From assembly GCA_002386465.1 (NCBI GenBank), contig DGIT01000140.1, positions 94,029-158,028 of the forward strand: a DNA stretch of 64,000 bases, given 5' to 3'. This document shows positions 1-8,866 of the stretch, one piece after another (position 1 is the stretch's first letter; each line of letters opens with the position of its first letter). This stretch comes from Burkholderiales bacterium UBA4615 (GTDB taxonomy: Bacteria > Pseudomonadota > Gammaproteobacteria > Burkholderiales > Burkholderiaceae_E). The notes under the pieces were generated by a model that had not been told where the DNA came from, searched no databases, and saw only the letters and a list, made by a program, of their open reading frames with translations. Both the position numbers and the translations under genes were made by a program.

Positions 1-638
1 ATGTGCGCCACCACCAGGCCGAGCAGCACCAGCGGAATGGCGATCACGTGAAAAGCGAAGAACCGGTTCAGGGTGGCATCGCCCACGACATAGTCGCCGC
101 GGATCCAGACTGAGAGCTCCGGCCCGATGATCGGGATGGCCGAGAACAGGTTCACGATCACCTGCGCGCCCCAGTACGACATCTGTCCCCAGGGCAGGAG
201 GTAGCCAAAGAAGGCTTCGGCCATCAGCACCAGAAAGATCAGGCAGCCGAAGATCCAGAGCAGTTCACGCGGCTTGCGGTACGAGCCGTACATGAGCCCG
301 CGGAACATGTGCAGGTACACGACGATGAAGAACGCCGAAGCGCCCGTGGAGTGCATGTAGCGCACCAGCCAGCCCCAGGGCACGTCGCGCATGATGTACT
401 CGACCGACTCGAACGCACGTTGCGCGTCGGGCTTGTAATGCATGGTGAGGAAGATGCCGGTGACGATCTGGATCACCAGCACCAGCATGGCCAGCGAGCC
501 AAAGAAGTACCAGAAGTTGAAGTTCTTGGGCGCGTAGTACTCGGACAGGTGCGCCTTGTAATTCGCGGTCAGGGGAAACCGCTGGTCGATCCAGCCGAGC
601 AGGCCGGTGGTTTCGATCTTCTTGTCTGCTGCTGCCAT
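1..638 (-). CDS. petB: cytochrome b subunit of the bc1 complex (3' end outside window)
   Basis: This is the N-terminal 212 residues of cytochrome b, the quinol-oxidising, haem-carrying membrane subunit of the ubiquinol:cytochrome c reductase. The reading frame starts at the ATG at 638 and stays open to the window edge. Visible family hallmarks are the MHYKPD and VRYMHSTGAS stretches near the first haem ligands, YLHMFRGLMYGSYR, and the PWGQMSYWGAQV segment of the Qo site. Four hydrophobic helices can be seen. It lies 106 bases downstream of petA on the same strand, the usual petA-petB order; petC is expected beyond the window. The identification is secure; only the C-terminal part is missing. 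Confidence 0.95.
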   Translation of the reverse strand, partial: MAAADKKIETTGLLGWIDQRFPLTANYKAHLSEYYAPKNFNFWYFFGSLAMLVLVIQIVTGIFLTMHYKPDAQRAFESVEYIMRDVPWGWLVRYMHSTGASAFFIVVYLHMFRGLMYGSYRKPRELLWIFGCLIFLVLMAEAFFGYLLPWGQMSYWGAQVIVNLFSAIPIIGPELSVWIRGDYVVGDATLNRFFAFHVIAIPLVLLGLVVAH

Positions 639-744
639 CGAAAAACTCCAGGACACTCTTTTGTTCTTGCTCGCGCCCGATCGGTGCCAGGCGCTGCGAT
701 TCGGATCATGTGGCTGCGCGAACCCCAGGGGTGCGCAGCGTCGG

Positions 745-1374
745 TCAGGCCTTCTTGTCTTCGCCGATCAGAAGACGGGTGTCGGACAGGTAGGTATGCG
801 GGGGCACATCGAGGTTGGCATTGGCCGGCTTGTTCTTGAATACCCGCCCAGCCATGTCGAACGTCGAGCCATGGCAGGGGCACAGGAACCCGCCCTGCCA
901 GTCTTCGGGCAGAGAGGGCTGAGCGCCCGGCGTGAACTTGTCGCTCGGCGAACAACCCAGGTGAGAGCAGATGCCGACCACGACCAGGTATTCCGGCTTG
1001 ATCGAACGCGCCTGGTTCTTGGCGTAATCGGGCATGGCGAACTGGTAGGGTTTGCTCGAATCGGGGTCCAGCACATGAGGCTCGGTCTTTTTCAGCGACT
1101 CGAGCATCTCGGGCGTGCGACGTACGATCCAGACTGGGTTGCCGCGCCATTCGACGCGGCGCAGATCACCGGGCACCATGCCCGAAATGTCTGCCTCGAC
1201 CGGCGCTCCAGCGGCCTTTGCACGCTCGGAGGGCTGAAAGGTGCTGATGAGCGGGATGGCGCAAGCAGCGGCACCCACTGCGCCTACTGCAGCCGTGGTG
1301 ACCAGAGCGGCGCGGCGGGACGGTTCAGTGGGCAGCAGACTCGGAGCGGACAGGCTCGAGGTGGTGTTAGCCAT
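745..1374 (-). CDS. petA: ubiquinol-cytochrome c reductase iron-sulfur (Rieske) subunit
   Basis: The Rieske protein passes electrons from quinol to cytochrome c1. The 209-residue product has an N-terminal membrane anchor (about residues 19-42) preceded by a twin arginine (S19-RR), as expected for a Tat-exported Rieske protein. The cluster-binding boxes are CSHLGC (ligands C136, H138) and CPCHGS (C165, H168), with C141 and C167 for the disulfide. The ATG at 1374 was chosen over an in-frame upstream start at 1482 because GAGG sits just before it and the homologous N-terminus begins here. petB follows. Tat export ties this gene to tatABC at 9.8-11.4 kb. Confidence 0.96.
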   Translation of the reverse strand: MANTTSSLSAPSLLPTEPSRRAALVTTAAVGAVGAAACAIPLISTFQPSERAKAAGAPVEADISGMVPGDLRRVEWRGNPVWIVRRTPEMLESLKKTEPHVLDPDSSKPYQFAMPDYAKNQARSIKPEYLVVVGICSHLGCSPSDKFTPGAQPSLPEDWQGGFLCPCHGSTFDMAGRVFKNKPANANLDVPPHTYLSDTRLLIGEDKKA

Positions 1375-1518
1375 GAAGACCTCGGAGAAAACAGCAACGG
1401 AACGAAGCGACCAATTCACCGCGCACTGCCGGGGTGTCAGGACACACCGTTCCAGGCTCGCAGCATCGATCACACGCAACACGCCCCTGATACAGGCGGT
1501 GGGGCACGAGAACCCTGA

Positions 1519-1546
1519 ATTCTAGCCGTTTATTGCGGCACTGCAA
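1519..1546 (-). promoter_or_regulatory. probable sigma-70 promoter of petA-petB
   Basis: On the minus strand a TTGCAG hexamer (1541-1546) is separated by 16 bases from TAGAAT (1519-1524), a good match to -35/-10 elements in this GC-rich context. Transcription would start near 1512 and leave a leader of about 138 bases before petA. The match is by eye only. Confidence 0.5.
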
Positions 1547-1627
1547 AAAGCAGACCGGAGACCGAGGGCAATTGGCCGAACCGGTGATACCTTCCATTTC
1601 CCACATGAAGACTTGGAGCATCCATTC

Positions 1628-2074
1628 ATGAGCCTGATGTCCGAATTCAAGACCTTCGCGGTCAAGGGCAATGCGATCGACCTCGCCGTGGGCGTCATCA
1701 TCGGCGCAGCCTTCGGCAAGATCGTCGATTCGCTGGTCAATGATCTGATCATGCCGATCATCGCCCGCCTGCTTGGCGGCAAGTTTGATTTCAGCAATCT
1801 TTACGTGCTTCTGGGCGAAATCCCGGCTGGCACCCCGAACACCCTCGATGCACTCAAGAAGGCCGGCGTACCGGTGTTTGCCTGGGGCAGTTTCCTGACC
1901 ATCCTGATCAATTTCATCCTGATGGCGTTCGTGATCTTCATGCTGGTCAGGTATCTGAACAAGGTGAAGGACACTGTCCTGGGCGAGGAAGCTGCTGCCG
2001 CGCCTGCCGCCCCGCCGGCTACAGAAGTTCTGCTCGCCGAGATTCGCGACGAGCTGAAAAAGCGCGCCGTCTAA
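1628..2074 (+). CDS. mscL: large-conductance mechanosensitive channel MscL
   Basis: MscL is a homopentameric inner-membrane channel that opens under membrane tension to release solutes in hypo-osmotic shock. The 148-residue product shows the conserved N-terminal helix ([18 protein letters not shown]), the pore-lining TM1 ending in [14 protein letters not shown], a periplasmic loop, TM2 around [20 protein letters not shown], and the charged C-terminal bundle (EIRDELKKR). The ATG at 1628 is preferred to a TTG at 1613 because TTGGAG at 1613-1618 serves as its ribosome-binding site. It is a single gene divergent from petA and convergent with the Nif3 gene. Confidence 0.96.
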   Translation: MSLMSEFKTFAVKGNAIDLAVGVIIGAAFGKIVDSLVNDLIMPIIARLLGGKFDFSNLYVLLGEIPAGTPNTLDALKKAGVPVFAWGSFLTILINFILMAFVIFMLVRYLNKVKDTVLGEEAAAAPAAPPATEVLLAEIRDELKKRAV

Positions 2075-2286
2075 GGACATGCCGCGCCGTCCCATGGGCG
2101 GCGGCGGCTCGACAGGCCAGGGCGGCGGGTCAGCGCATGGCCTGGTCGGCCTGGTCGATCTGCTCACGTCTTGGTGCAAGCACTGCTTGGCCAACCGTGC
2201 GTTGCCCCGCCGGTTTGAGCGGGAGGTGAAGTGGGCAGTGGAGTGTGCGCTGAACCGGCCGCGGATCCGGACGGCACGGCATGCGC

Positions 2287-3033
2287 TCAGACCGGGTTCG
2301 GGTCGTCGATGAAGACCACTTCAATGCCGAACTGCTCGGCCACCCGCGCGCCCAGCGCCTGCACGCCATAGCGCTCGGTCGCATGATGGCCGGCGCTGGC
2401 GTAGATCACGCCGGCCTCGCGCGCCAGATGCGTGGTGCGCTCGCTGATCTCGCCGCTCACAAACGCGTCTGCACCGGCATCGATAGCCTGCGACAGAAAA
2501 TCGTGTGCGGCACCGGTGCACCAGGCGATGCGCCGGATGGGACGGTCCAGCGCGCCGACCAGCAGCGGCTTGCGTGCCAGGCGTCGTTGCAGCAGGCGGC
2601 TCAACGCCGTCGCATCTAAGGGCATAGGCAGCGTGGCCATCCGGATCAGGCCCTGGCGCCCGAACGGCTCGCCCACAGGCCAACCCAGATGGCGCGCCAG
2701 CGCCACGTTGTTGCCGACCTCCGCATGCACATCGAGCGGCAGGTGGTAGGCAAACAGACTCATGCCTGAGGACATCAATGCGCTCAGGCGTGCATGGCGT
2801 GCGCCGGTCACACAGAGATCCTCGCCGCGCCAGAACCAGCCGTGATGCACCAGCAGCGCCTGCGCACCGGATTGCGCAGCCGCCTGCACGAAGGCAAGGC
2901 TTGCGGTGACACCGCACGCCAGCTTTCGGATACGCACGCTGCCTTCCACCTGCAGGCCGTTTGGGCAATAATCCTCGGTGGCGCCGGGCTGCAGGCACGT
3001 GTTCAGCCAGCCCTCCAGAGCATGGCGCGTCAC
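2287..3033 (-). CDS. Nif3-like dinuclear metal centre protein (YbgI family)
   Basis: This is a member of the Nif3/YbgI family, toroidal hexamers with a two-metal site; the cellular role is not settled (GTP cyclohydrolase I type 2-like folds are known). Metal-ligand motifs are visible: VHHGWFW, HLPLD, FVSGE and AGHHATE. DYCPNGLQVEG near the N-terminus is the family signature. I chose a GTG start at 3033 because homologues begin right before RHALEGWLN; an ATG at 3099 would add 22 Arg/Gly-rich residues and leave only 17 bases to the divergent protease gene. The start is therefore uncertain, the family is not. Confidence 0.88.
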   Translation of the reverse strand: MTRHALEGWLNTCLQPGATEDYCPNGLQVEGSVRIRKLACGVTASLAFVQAAAQSGAQALLVHHGWFWRGEDLCVTGARHARLSALMSSGMSLFAYHLPLDVHAEVGNNVALARHLGWPVGEPFGRQGLIRMATLPMPLDATALSRLLQRRLARKPLLVGALDRPIRRIAWCTGAAHDFLSQAIDAGADAFVSGEISERTTHLAREAGVIYASAGHHATERYGVQALGARVAEQFGIEVVFIDDPNPV

Positions 3034-3116
3034 GCCTGCGGTGGTACGGACCGCCCTGCTGCGCGCCGCACGCCCGCCTCTCCCCTCAGATCCCTTCATT
3101 GTCCGCGGCTCCGCTC

Positions 3117-4292
3117 ATGCTCAAGAAGTTGTGGTTGACCTTTGCCCAGGCCGTCGCTGTGGCGCTTGCCCTGGTGTTTGTGATGGCCACACTCAAACCG
3201 CAGTGGCTGCCGGCGCGTCTGTCTGGTTCGACGTCAGGACAGACGCCTGCACCCGCTCAGGCTGCATCCGGACGGGATGCCGTGGCCGGCGCGTCGATTC
3301 TGTCATATGCCGATGCAGCCACCCGGGCCACTCCGGCCGTGGTGAACATCTACACCACCAAGGACAGCAGGCTGCCGCCCGATCATCCCTACCTCAACGA
3401 TCCGATGTTTCGGCGGTTTTTCGGCGACCCGCAGCGCAGCCAGCCCACTTCGAGCCTGGGTTCTGGCGTGGTGGTGTCGCGCGAGGGCACGGTGCTCACC
3501 AACCATCATGTGATCGAAGGCGCCGATGGTATTGAAGTGCTGTTCTCAGATGGGCGTCGCGCCCGGGCCAGCCTGGTCGGCTCCGACCCGGAGAGCGATC
3601 TGGCTGTCCTGAAAGTGGAGTTGCCCGATCTGGCCGCCATCGAGTTGGGTGACCCCGAGCAGGCGCGTATCGGCGACGTCGTGCTGGCGATCGGCAATCC
3701 CTTTGGCGTGGGGCAGACCGTCACCATGGGGATCATTTCGGCGCTGGGGCGCACCCAGCTGGGCATCAACACGTTTGAAAATTTCATTCAGACCGATGCC
3801 GCGATCAACCCAGGCAATTCAGGCGGTGCGCTGGTCGACACGCACGGCCGGCTACTGGGCATCAACACCGCGATCTACTCGCGCACTGGCGGCTCCCTGG
3901 GGATTGGCTTTGCCATTCCCACCTCGACCGCGCGCAATGTGATGGATCAGATCCTGAAAAATGGCAGCGTGGTGCGCGGTTACATAGGGGTCGAGCCGCA
4001 GGATGTGACGCCCGAGCTGGCGCAGGCCTTCAAGCTGCCGCGCAAGGACGGCGCCATCATCGCCGGCATCATGCGCGGCGGGCCGGCGGACAAGGCCGGT
4101 GTGAAAACCGGCGACATACTGGTCGAGGTGGAAGGCAAGGCCATCCCCAACACGGCCACCATGCTCAACGTGATCGCACAGCTTGCCCCGGGAGCGAGCA
4201 GCCGCTTTACCTTCGTGCGCGACGGCAAGGAAATCGAGCTGCCCATTACGGTGGGCAAGCGGCCCAAACCCGGCGCACGGCAGGCCGAATAA
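3117..4292 (+). CDS. HtrA/DegS-type periplasmic serine protease, membrane-anchored
   Basis: A trypsin-like HtrA protease of 391 residues. Residues 5-25 form an uncleaved-looking N-terminal anchor, followed by an Ala/Pro linker and a protease domain with the full triad: H131 (TNHHV), D161 (ESDLAVLKV) and S235 (GNSGGAL). A single PDZ domain follows from about residue 290. One PDZ and an anchor make it closer to DegS or to the Burkholderiales single-PDZ protease than to DegP. Start at ATG 3117; a longer upstream frame is out-of-family. In DegS the role is cleavage of anti-sigma factors on envelope stress; for this protein that is inference. Confidence 0.92.
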   Translation: MLKKLWLTFAQAVAVALALVFVMATLKPQWLPARLSGSTSGQTPAPAQAASGRDAVAGASILSYADAATRATPAVVNIYTTKDSRLPPDHPYLNDPMFRRFFGDPQRSQPTSSLGSGVVVSREGTVLTNHHVIEGADGIEVLFSDGRRARASLVGSDPESDLAVLKVELPDLAAIELGDPEQARIGDVVLAIGNPFGVGQTVTMGIISALGRTQLGINTFENFIQTDAAINPGNSGGALVDTHGRLLGINTAIYSRTGGSLGIGFAIPTSTARNVMDQILKNGSVVRGYIGVEPQDVTPELAQAFKLPRKDGAIIAGIMRGGPADKAGVKTGDILVEVEGKAIPNTATMLNVIAQLAPGASSRFTFVRDGKEIELPITVGKRPKPGARQAE

Positions 4293-4320
4293 CGCGGGCC
4301 GGCGGGCATCGGCACGCTTT

Positions 4321-4392
4321 CAGACCGGTGCTCAGACCGGTCCTTGAGCCGGTCTTGAAGCCGGTCCTGAAGCCGCTCCTCAGTCCGCTGTT
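4321..4392. repeat. six tandem copies of a degenerate 12-bp repeat between convergent genes
   Basis: Six head-to-tail 12-mers of the form CAGACCGGTCCT run without gaps from 4321 to 4392. Copies 1-2 differ at one base; copies 3-6 diverge at two to four. Because ACCGGT is self-complementary, neighbouring copies can pair: 4323-4329 with 4336-4342 gives a 7-bp stem and a 6-base loop. The array fills the space between the ends of the HtrA gene and the convergent oxidoreductase gene and touches the latter's stop codon. It may act as a two-way terminator, although there is no T tract. Confidence 0.75.
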
Positions 4393-7300
4393 CAGGCAGT
4401 TGCGGTGCGCCGCACCTCGATCACCTGCTCGCTCCCGCCCGCCGGCGCCAGCAGGGCCGTGCGCTCATTGGCCACACGCTGCGCATGCGCTTCACGCACA
4501 TGCCCATAGCCGCGAATCTTGTCGGGCAACGAGGCCAGTTGGACCGCACGTGCATGGGTCTGGGGATTGAGTTCGGTGAGCACACGCGCGATGTCAGCTT
4601 CATAGGTGGTCAGCAAGCCGGCCGCCAGCGTGCGCTCTGACGAATGACGGAAGGGATCGAGCACGGAGCCACGCAACCCGCGCAGCGGCGCCATCAGCCG
4701 GAAAGCGCGCATGAGCCAGGGCCCCACTTCGCGTTTGACCAGTTTGCCACTCGCCGGGTCGCGCTTGCCGAAGGGGCCGCCGGCCACATGGAAGTTGAGC
4801 GAGTACGGACCCTCGAAGGTGCGCTCAAGCTCCTGGCGGAATTCCGGTCGCGCATACAGCCGGGCCACTTCCCATTCGTCCTTGTGCGCCATCAGCTTGA
4901 ACAGTCCGCGGGCTACCGCACGGGCCAGGGCATCGCCCAGACCGAGTGGCGCTTCGGCTTGCGCAACCTTGCGCACGGTCTGCTCATAGCGCGCGGCATA
5001 GGCAGCGTTCTGATAATCGGTCAGGAACGCCACGCGGGTGGCGATCAGTTCGTCGAGCGAGGCCGACTTGCGTGGATCAAAGCGAATGACCTGCGCGGTG
5101 GACGGGCCCGCACCCACTGCGATCTTTTCGACTGCGGCCAGATCGTGCGCGGCGCGGCGCCCCCACAGGAAAGCGCGGCGGTTCTGTTCAATCGCCACAC
5201 CGTTCAGTTCGATCGCACGATCGATGGCGGCGTGCGTGAGCGGCACCAGTCCTTTTTGCCAGGCTGCACCCAGCAGCAGCATGTTCGCCGTGATCGAGTC
5301 GCCCATCAGTGCGGCCGACAGGCGCAGCGCCTCCATCGCCAGTCCCCGTTCACCGAACACGCCGGCCAGGCGCGCAGCCAGCCGGTCGGCATCCGGGTTC
5401 CAGTCGGGATTGCGCGAAAACTCCGAGGTGGGGACCATGTCGGTGCACACCACGCCGCCGCTGCCCGCCTTGAGCTTGGCGACGGTGTCATCGCCTGCAG
5501 AAACGATCAGGTCGCATCCGATCAGCGCATCGCATTCACCGTCGGCCACGCGCGTGGCATGCAGCATGGCCGGATCCGGTGCGAACTTCACATGCGAGAG
5601 CACAGCGCCATATTTTTGCGCCAGCCCGGTCACATCCAGGTTGGAGCTGTAGAGCCCCTCCAGGTGCGCGGCTACGGCCAGGGTCTGACCGATGGTGACC
5701 ACGCCCGTACCCCCAATGCCCGCCACCAGCAGACTGAACGCGCGCGTCGGTGCGGCGATATGCGGTTCGGGCAGGCTGGCAAAAACCGCCTCGCCAGCTG
5801 CGAGCGCCGCGGCTCGCGGGTCGGCGGGCGTGCTCGACGCGGCACCTGATTTGCGCAGCTTGCCGCCCGTGACCGTCACAAAGCTGGGGCAAAAGCCCTC
5901 GGTGCAGGAGTAGTCCTTGTTGCAGCTGGACTGATTGATCTTGCGCTTGCGGCCGAACTCGGTTTCAAGCGGCTCGATCGACATGCAATTCGTGATGGTG
6001 CCGCAGTCGCCGCAGCCTTCGCACACCGCGCTGTTGATGAACACGCGCTTGTCGGGGTCGGTCCATTTGCCGCGCTTGCGCAGGCGCCTGCGCTCGGTGG
6101 CACAGGGCTGGTCATAGACGATGACCGACACATCGGGATACTCGCGAAACTGCCGCTGCACCGCGTCGAGCTCGGAGCGGTGATGCACGGTCACGCCTTC
6201 GGGAAAACGCGTGCCCTGCCACTTGGCCGGATCGTCGCTCACCAGCGCAATTTTCTTCACGCCTTCGCCGGCCAGTTCGGTGATCGTGCCGGGGATGGAC
6301 AGCTCGCCATCAATCGGCTGCCCCCCGGTCATCGACACAAAACCGTTGTGCAGCAGCTTGTAGGTGATTGGCACATGCGCGGCCACCGCTTGTCTGAGGG
6401 CCAGAAACCCTGAGTGAAAGTAGGTGCCGTCGCCCATGTTGGCGAACACATGCTTTTCGGTCGTAAAGGGCTGTTGGCCCAGCCACATTGCGCCCTCCCC
6501 GCCCATGTGCGAGACCGTGGTGGTCTTGGTCGGGTCGAGGAACATCGCCATGGTGTGGCAACCGATCCCGGCCAAGGCACGGCTGCCATCGGGCACCTTG
6601 GTGGAGCGACCATGCGGGCAACCCGAGCAAAAGCTCGGGGCGCGCAGCGGCGCACTCAGGCCGGGCTGCGTGGCCACGGGAAGACTGGGCAGCGCAACCG
6701 GACAGGCTTCACCGCGATTTGCTGCGCGCTCACCAAGCACGCCCGCCACGACCATGGCGACCAGCGAAGGATTGATCTCGCCGGCATTCGGAAACACCGC
6801 CTCACCGCGCTCCGGACTCAGGTAATGCCCGGCCGCATGCTTGCCGATGATCGCGGGCGCCTGCTCGGTGCCATAGAGCACAGCGCGAATCTGATCCTCG
6901 AGCAGCGGGCGCTTTTCCTCGACCACCACGATGGTGGCCAGACCGCGCGCAAACGTGCGCACGACCTCGGCTTCGATCGGCCAGACCAGCCCCATCTTCA
7001 GGGTGCGAATGCCCAGCGCCCGCAGACGTGCTTCATCCAGCCCCAGGCTGGCAAAGGCTTGCTGCACATCCTGCCAGGCCTTGCCAGCTGACACGATGCC
7101 AATCTGTGCGCCCTGGCCCGCCCCGCCGATGCGATTGAGCTGATTGGCCCGCGCATAGGCCAGTACCCGGTGAATCTTGTGGTGGTAGAGACGGTCTTCC
7201 TGCGGCAAGGCCGAATCGTAGGAGCGCGTGTGCACGCCGCCTGCGATCTCGATGGGCTCGTCGGGCACGACGATCTGCGGCGAATCGGGGGCGACATACA

Positions 7301-7952
7301 CCGAGCCCCCGCCCTCCACCACATCGGTCACCACCTTCATCGCCGACCAGCAGCCCGAATACCGGCTCATGGCAATGCCATGCAAGCCGAAGTCGAGCAG
7401 TTCCTGGGCATTGCTCGGATAGAGCAGCGGGATGGCGGCCGCCACGAAATTCAGATCCGAGTAATTCGCGACCGTGGACGATTTGGCGCCGTGGTCATCG
7501 CCCGCCAGCGCCAGCACGCCGCCGTTGATCGAGGTGCCTGCCAGATTGGCATGCCGGAACGGGTCGCCCGAGCGGTCCACGCCAGGCCCTTTGCCGTACC
7601 AGATACCAAAGACTCCATCGACCGTCGCGCCAGGAAACACGCCGACATACTGCGCACCCCAGATGGCCGTGGCCGCAAGGTCTTCATTCACGCCAGGGCG
7701 AAACACCACCTTGTGCCGATTGAGCACGTCCTGCGCGCCCCACAGTTCGATGTCGTAGCGCCCAAGCGGCGAACCCCGATATCCGGAGATGTAGCCGCCC
7801 GTGTTGAGGCCGGCCGCGACATCGCGCAATCGCTGCTGAATGGGCAGGCGCACGAGTGCCTGGATGCCGGTCAGGTACAGCCAGCCCTGCTCGGCGGTGT
7901 AGCGTTCGTTCAGGCTGCCGACCAGCCGCATGCCTTCGGTGGGCGCATTCAT
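4392..7952 (-). CDS. fused indolepyruvate ferredoxin oxidoreductase (IorA-IorB type)
   Basis: At 1186 residues this is the single-chain form of the 2-oxoacid:ferredoxin oxidoreductase family, which oxidatively decarboxylates aryl pyruvates such as indolepyruvate to acyl-CoA. In order: N-terminal pyrimidine-binding half, a thiamine diphosphate site around residue 507 (MGDGTYFHSG), a ferredoxin-like segment near residue 641 with many Cys (CEGCGDCGTITNC, then CNKDYSCTEGFC), and a C-terminal IorB-like domain from about residue 749 (GIGGTGVVTIG). The ATG at 7952 has AGAGGA in front. It stands alone, convergent with the protease gene. Substrate is inferred from family only. Confidence 0.93.
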   Translation of the reverse strand: MNAPTEGMRLVGSLNERYTAEQGWLYLTGIQALVRLPIQQRLRDVAAGLNTGGYISGYRGSPLGRYDIELWGAQDVLNRHKVVFRPGVNEDLAATAIWGAQYVGVFPGATVDGVFGIWYGKGPGVDRSGDPFRHANLAGTSINGGVLALAGDDHGAKSSTVANYSDLNFVAAAIPLLYPSNAQELLDFGLHGIAMSRYSGCWSAMKVVTDVVEGGGSVYVAPDSPQIVVPDEPIEIAGGVHTRSYDSALPQEDRLYHHKIHRVLAYARANQLNRIGGAGQGAQIGIVSAGKAWQDVQQAFASLGLDEARLRALGIRTLKMGLVWPIEAEVVRTFARGLATIVVVEEKRPLLEDQIRAVLYGTEQAPAIIGKHAAGHYLSPERGEAVFPNAGEINPSLVAMVVAGVLGERAANRGEACPVALPSLPVATQPGLSAPLRAPSFCSGCPHGRSTKVPDGSRALAGIGCHTMAMFLDPTKTTTVSHMGGEGAMWLGQQPFTTEKHVFANMGDGTYFHSGFLALRQAVAAHVPITYKLLHNGFVSMTGGQPIDGELSIPGTITELAGEGVKKIALVSDDPAKWQGTRFPEGVTVHHRSELDAVQRQFREYPDVSVIVYDQPCATERRRLRKRGKWTDPDKRVFINSAVCEGCGDCGTITNCMSIEPLETEFGRKRKINQSSCNKDYSCTEGFCPSFVTVTGGKLRKSGAASSTPADPRAAALAAGEAVFASLPEPHIAAPTRAFSLLVAGIGGTGVVTIGQTLAVAAHLEGLYSSNLDVTGLAQKYGAVLSHVKFAPDPAMLHATRVADGECDALIGCDLIVSAGDDTVAKLKAGSGGVVCTDMVPTSEFSRNPDWNPDADRLAARLAGVFGERGLAMEALRLSAALMGDSITANMLLLGAAWQKGLVPLTHAAIDRAIELNGVAIEQNRRAFLWGRRAAHDLAAVEKIAVGAGPSTAQVIRFDPRKSASLDELIATRVAFLTDYQNAAYAARYEQTVRKVAQAEAPLGLGDALARAVARGLFKLMAHKDEWEVARLYARPEFRQELERTFEGPYSLNFHVAGGPFGKRDPASGKLVKREVGPWLMRAFRLMAPLRGLRGSVLDPFRHSSERTLAAGLLTTYEADIARVLTELNPQTHARAVQLASLPDKIRGYGHVREAHAQRVANERTALLAPAGGSEQVIEVRRTATA

Positions 7953-8050
7953 GACGGATCCTCTTGAGTGCCGGTCGGGGTGCGGCCCCGACGCCGTCTG
8001 AAGCGAGTGTAACGTGGCGCTCACATCGCGATCGGTCAGGCTTGAGGCCT

Positions 8051-8064
8051 TTGACGTGAATCAA
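8051..8064 (+). promoter_or_regulatory. FNR/Anr-type binding site upstream of cytochrome c gene
   Basis: TTGAC-GTGA-ATCAA at 8051-8064 matches the FNR/Anr consensus TTGAT-N4-ATCAA with one mismatch. A plausible -10 element, GACAAT, lies at 8086-8091. A start near 8098 would put the site centre at about -41, the classical class II activation position. It lies 74 bases before the cytochrome c ATG and could also affect the divergent oxidoreductase gene. Confidence 0.65.
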
Positions 8065-8080
8065 TGCCCGCAGTGGGCAT
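8064..8080. promoter_or_regulatory. 17-base dyad between the FNR-like site and the -10 element
   Basis: ATGCCC-GCAGT-GGGCAT is a perfect 6-bp inverted repeat. It sits where RNA polymerase would bind if the FNR-site promoter is real, so it could be a second operator. No known regulator is recognised from the sequence. Confidence 0.35.
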
Positions 8081-8137
8081 CGCCAGACAATTCCGGTTGT
8101 CGCGCCCACAGCGCGCGCCGCCCACTGGAGTCCTCGC

Positions 8138-8749
8138 ATGTCATGGCACACACCTTTCCGCAGCGCCCCTCCCCCCACGCCGGATCATCGGTCGGCTGAC
8201 AAGCAGGCTACGCCCTCCGGCGATCCGCAATCGGCGGCGCGGGCAGTTCCTGCCACAGTGCTGCGGGCGGCCCGCCCGGTCGATCCTGGTAGATCTGCGC
8301 AAGTTCGGGCCCGTACAGTCAGGCTGGGTCGCGCAGCCCTGGGCGCAGCAGCAACGATGCTGTGGAGCGCGGCCTTGCAGGCCCAGACACTGTCTCCGAT
8401 CGAGATGGGCAAGCGCGAATACCAGTCCGCCTGTGCCAGTTGCCACGGGATCGATGGGCGCGGCGATGGCCCGATGCGACCCTTTCTGAGTCGCCCGCCT
8501 GCCGATCTCACGACCCTGGCCGCACGCCACGGTGGCAGCTTCCCCAAATCGCTGATTGCCGATCTGATCGATGGTCGCGGCGTGGAGGGGCCCGGGCCGC
8601 ACGGCAGTCGCGACATGCCGATCTGGGGCCAGGTCTATCGCGAGGAGTCCGACTGGCGGCTGCGCGGCGTGCCCTTCCCCGCGGAATGGAGTGTGCGCGG
8701 GCGCATCCTGTCGCTGGTGGAGTATCTGGGCACGCTGCAGCGCTATTGA
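8138..8749 (+). CDS. exported c-type cytochrome
   Basis: A single-haem class I cytochrome c. The haem motif CASCH is at residues 99-103 and a likely axial methionine is M160 in DMPIWG, the usual distance for a small c-type domain. Residues 57-83 look like a signal peptide (RTVRLGRAALG then a hydrophobic run ending in LQAQ), so the first 55 residues would be an unusually long, Arg/Ala/Pro-rich N-region. The ATG at 8138 is supported by TGGAG seven bases upstream; a start inside the signal region is the alternative. An FNR-type site upstream suggests low-oxygen expression. Partner oxidase or reductase is not in the window. Confidence 0.85.
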   Translation: MSWHTPFRSAPPPTPDHRSADKQATPSGDPQSAARAVPATVLRAARPVDPGRSAQVRARTVRLGRAALGAAATMLWSAALQAQTLSPIEMGKREYQSACASCHGIDGRGDGPMRPFLSRPPADLTTLAARHGGSFPKSLIADLIDGRGVEGPGPHGSRDMPIWGQVYREESDWRLRGVPFPAEWSVRGRILSLVEYLGTLQRY

Positions 8750-8866
8750 GCCCAAGCGCTTGAATGAAACCGGCTTGCGCAGCCGGTGGGTCGCCCTGGG
8801 CTAAGCTTGCGCGCCACGGTGCACCACGCACCGATCGACCAAGCAACACCGACAGGGAGACAAGAC

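Noticed and set aside
3117..4292. Naming the protease DegP or DegQ
   Set aside because: There is only one PDZ domain and an N-terminal anchor instead of a cleaved signal and two PDZ domains.
4644..5849. Long open frame of 401 codons on the plus strand opposite the oxidoreductase gene
   Set aside because: It is antisense to a certain coding region, has Arg/His/Gly-rich composition and no domain; an effect of high-GC codon use.
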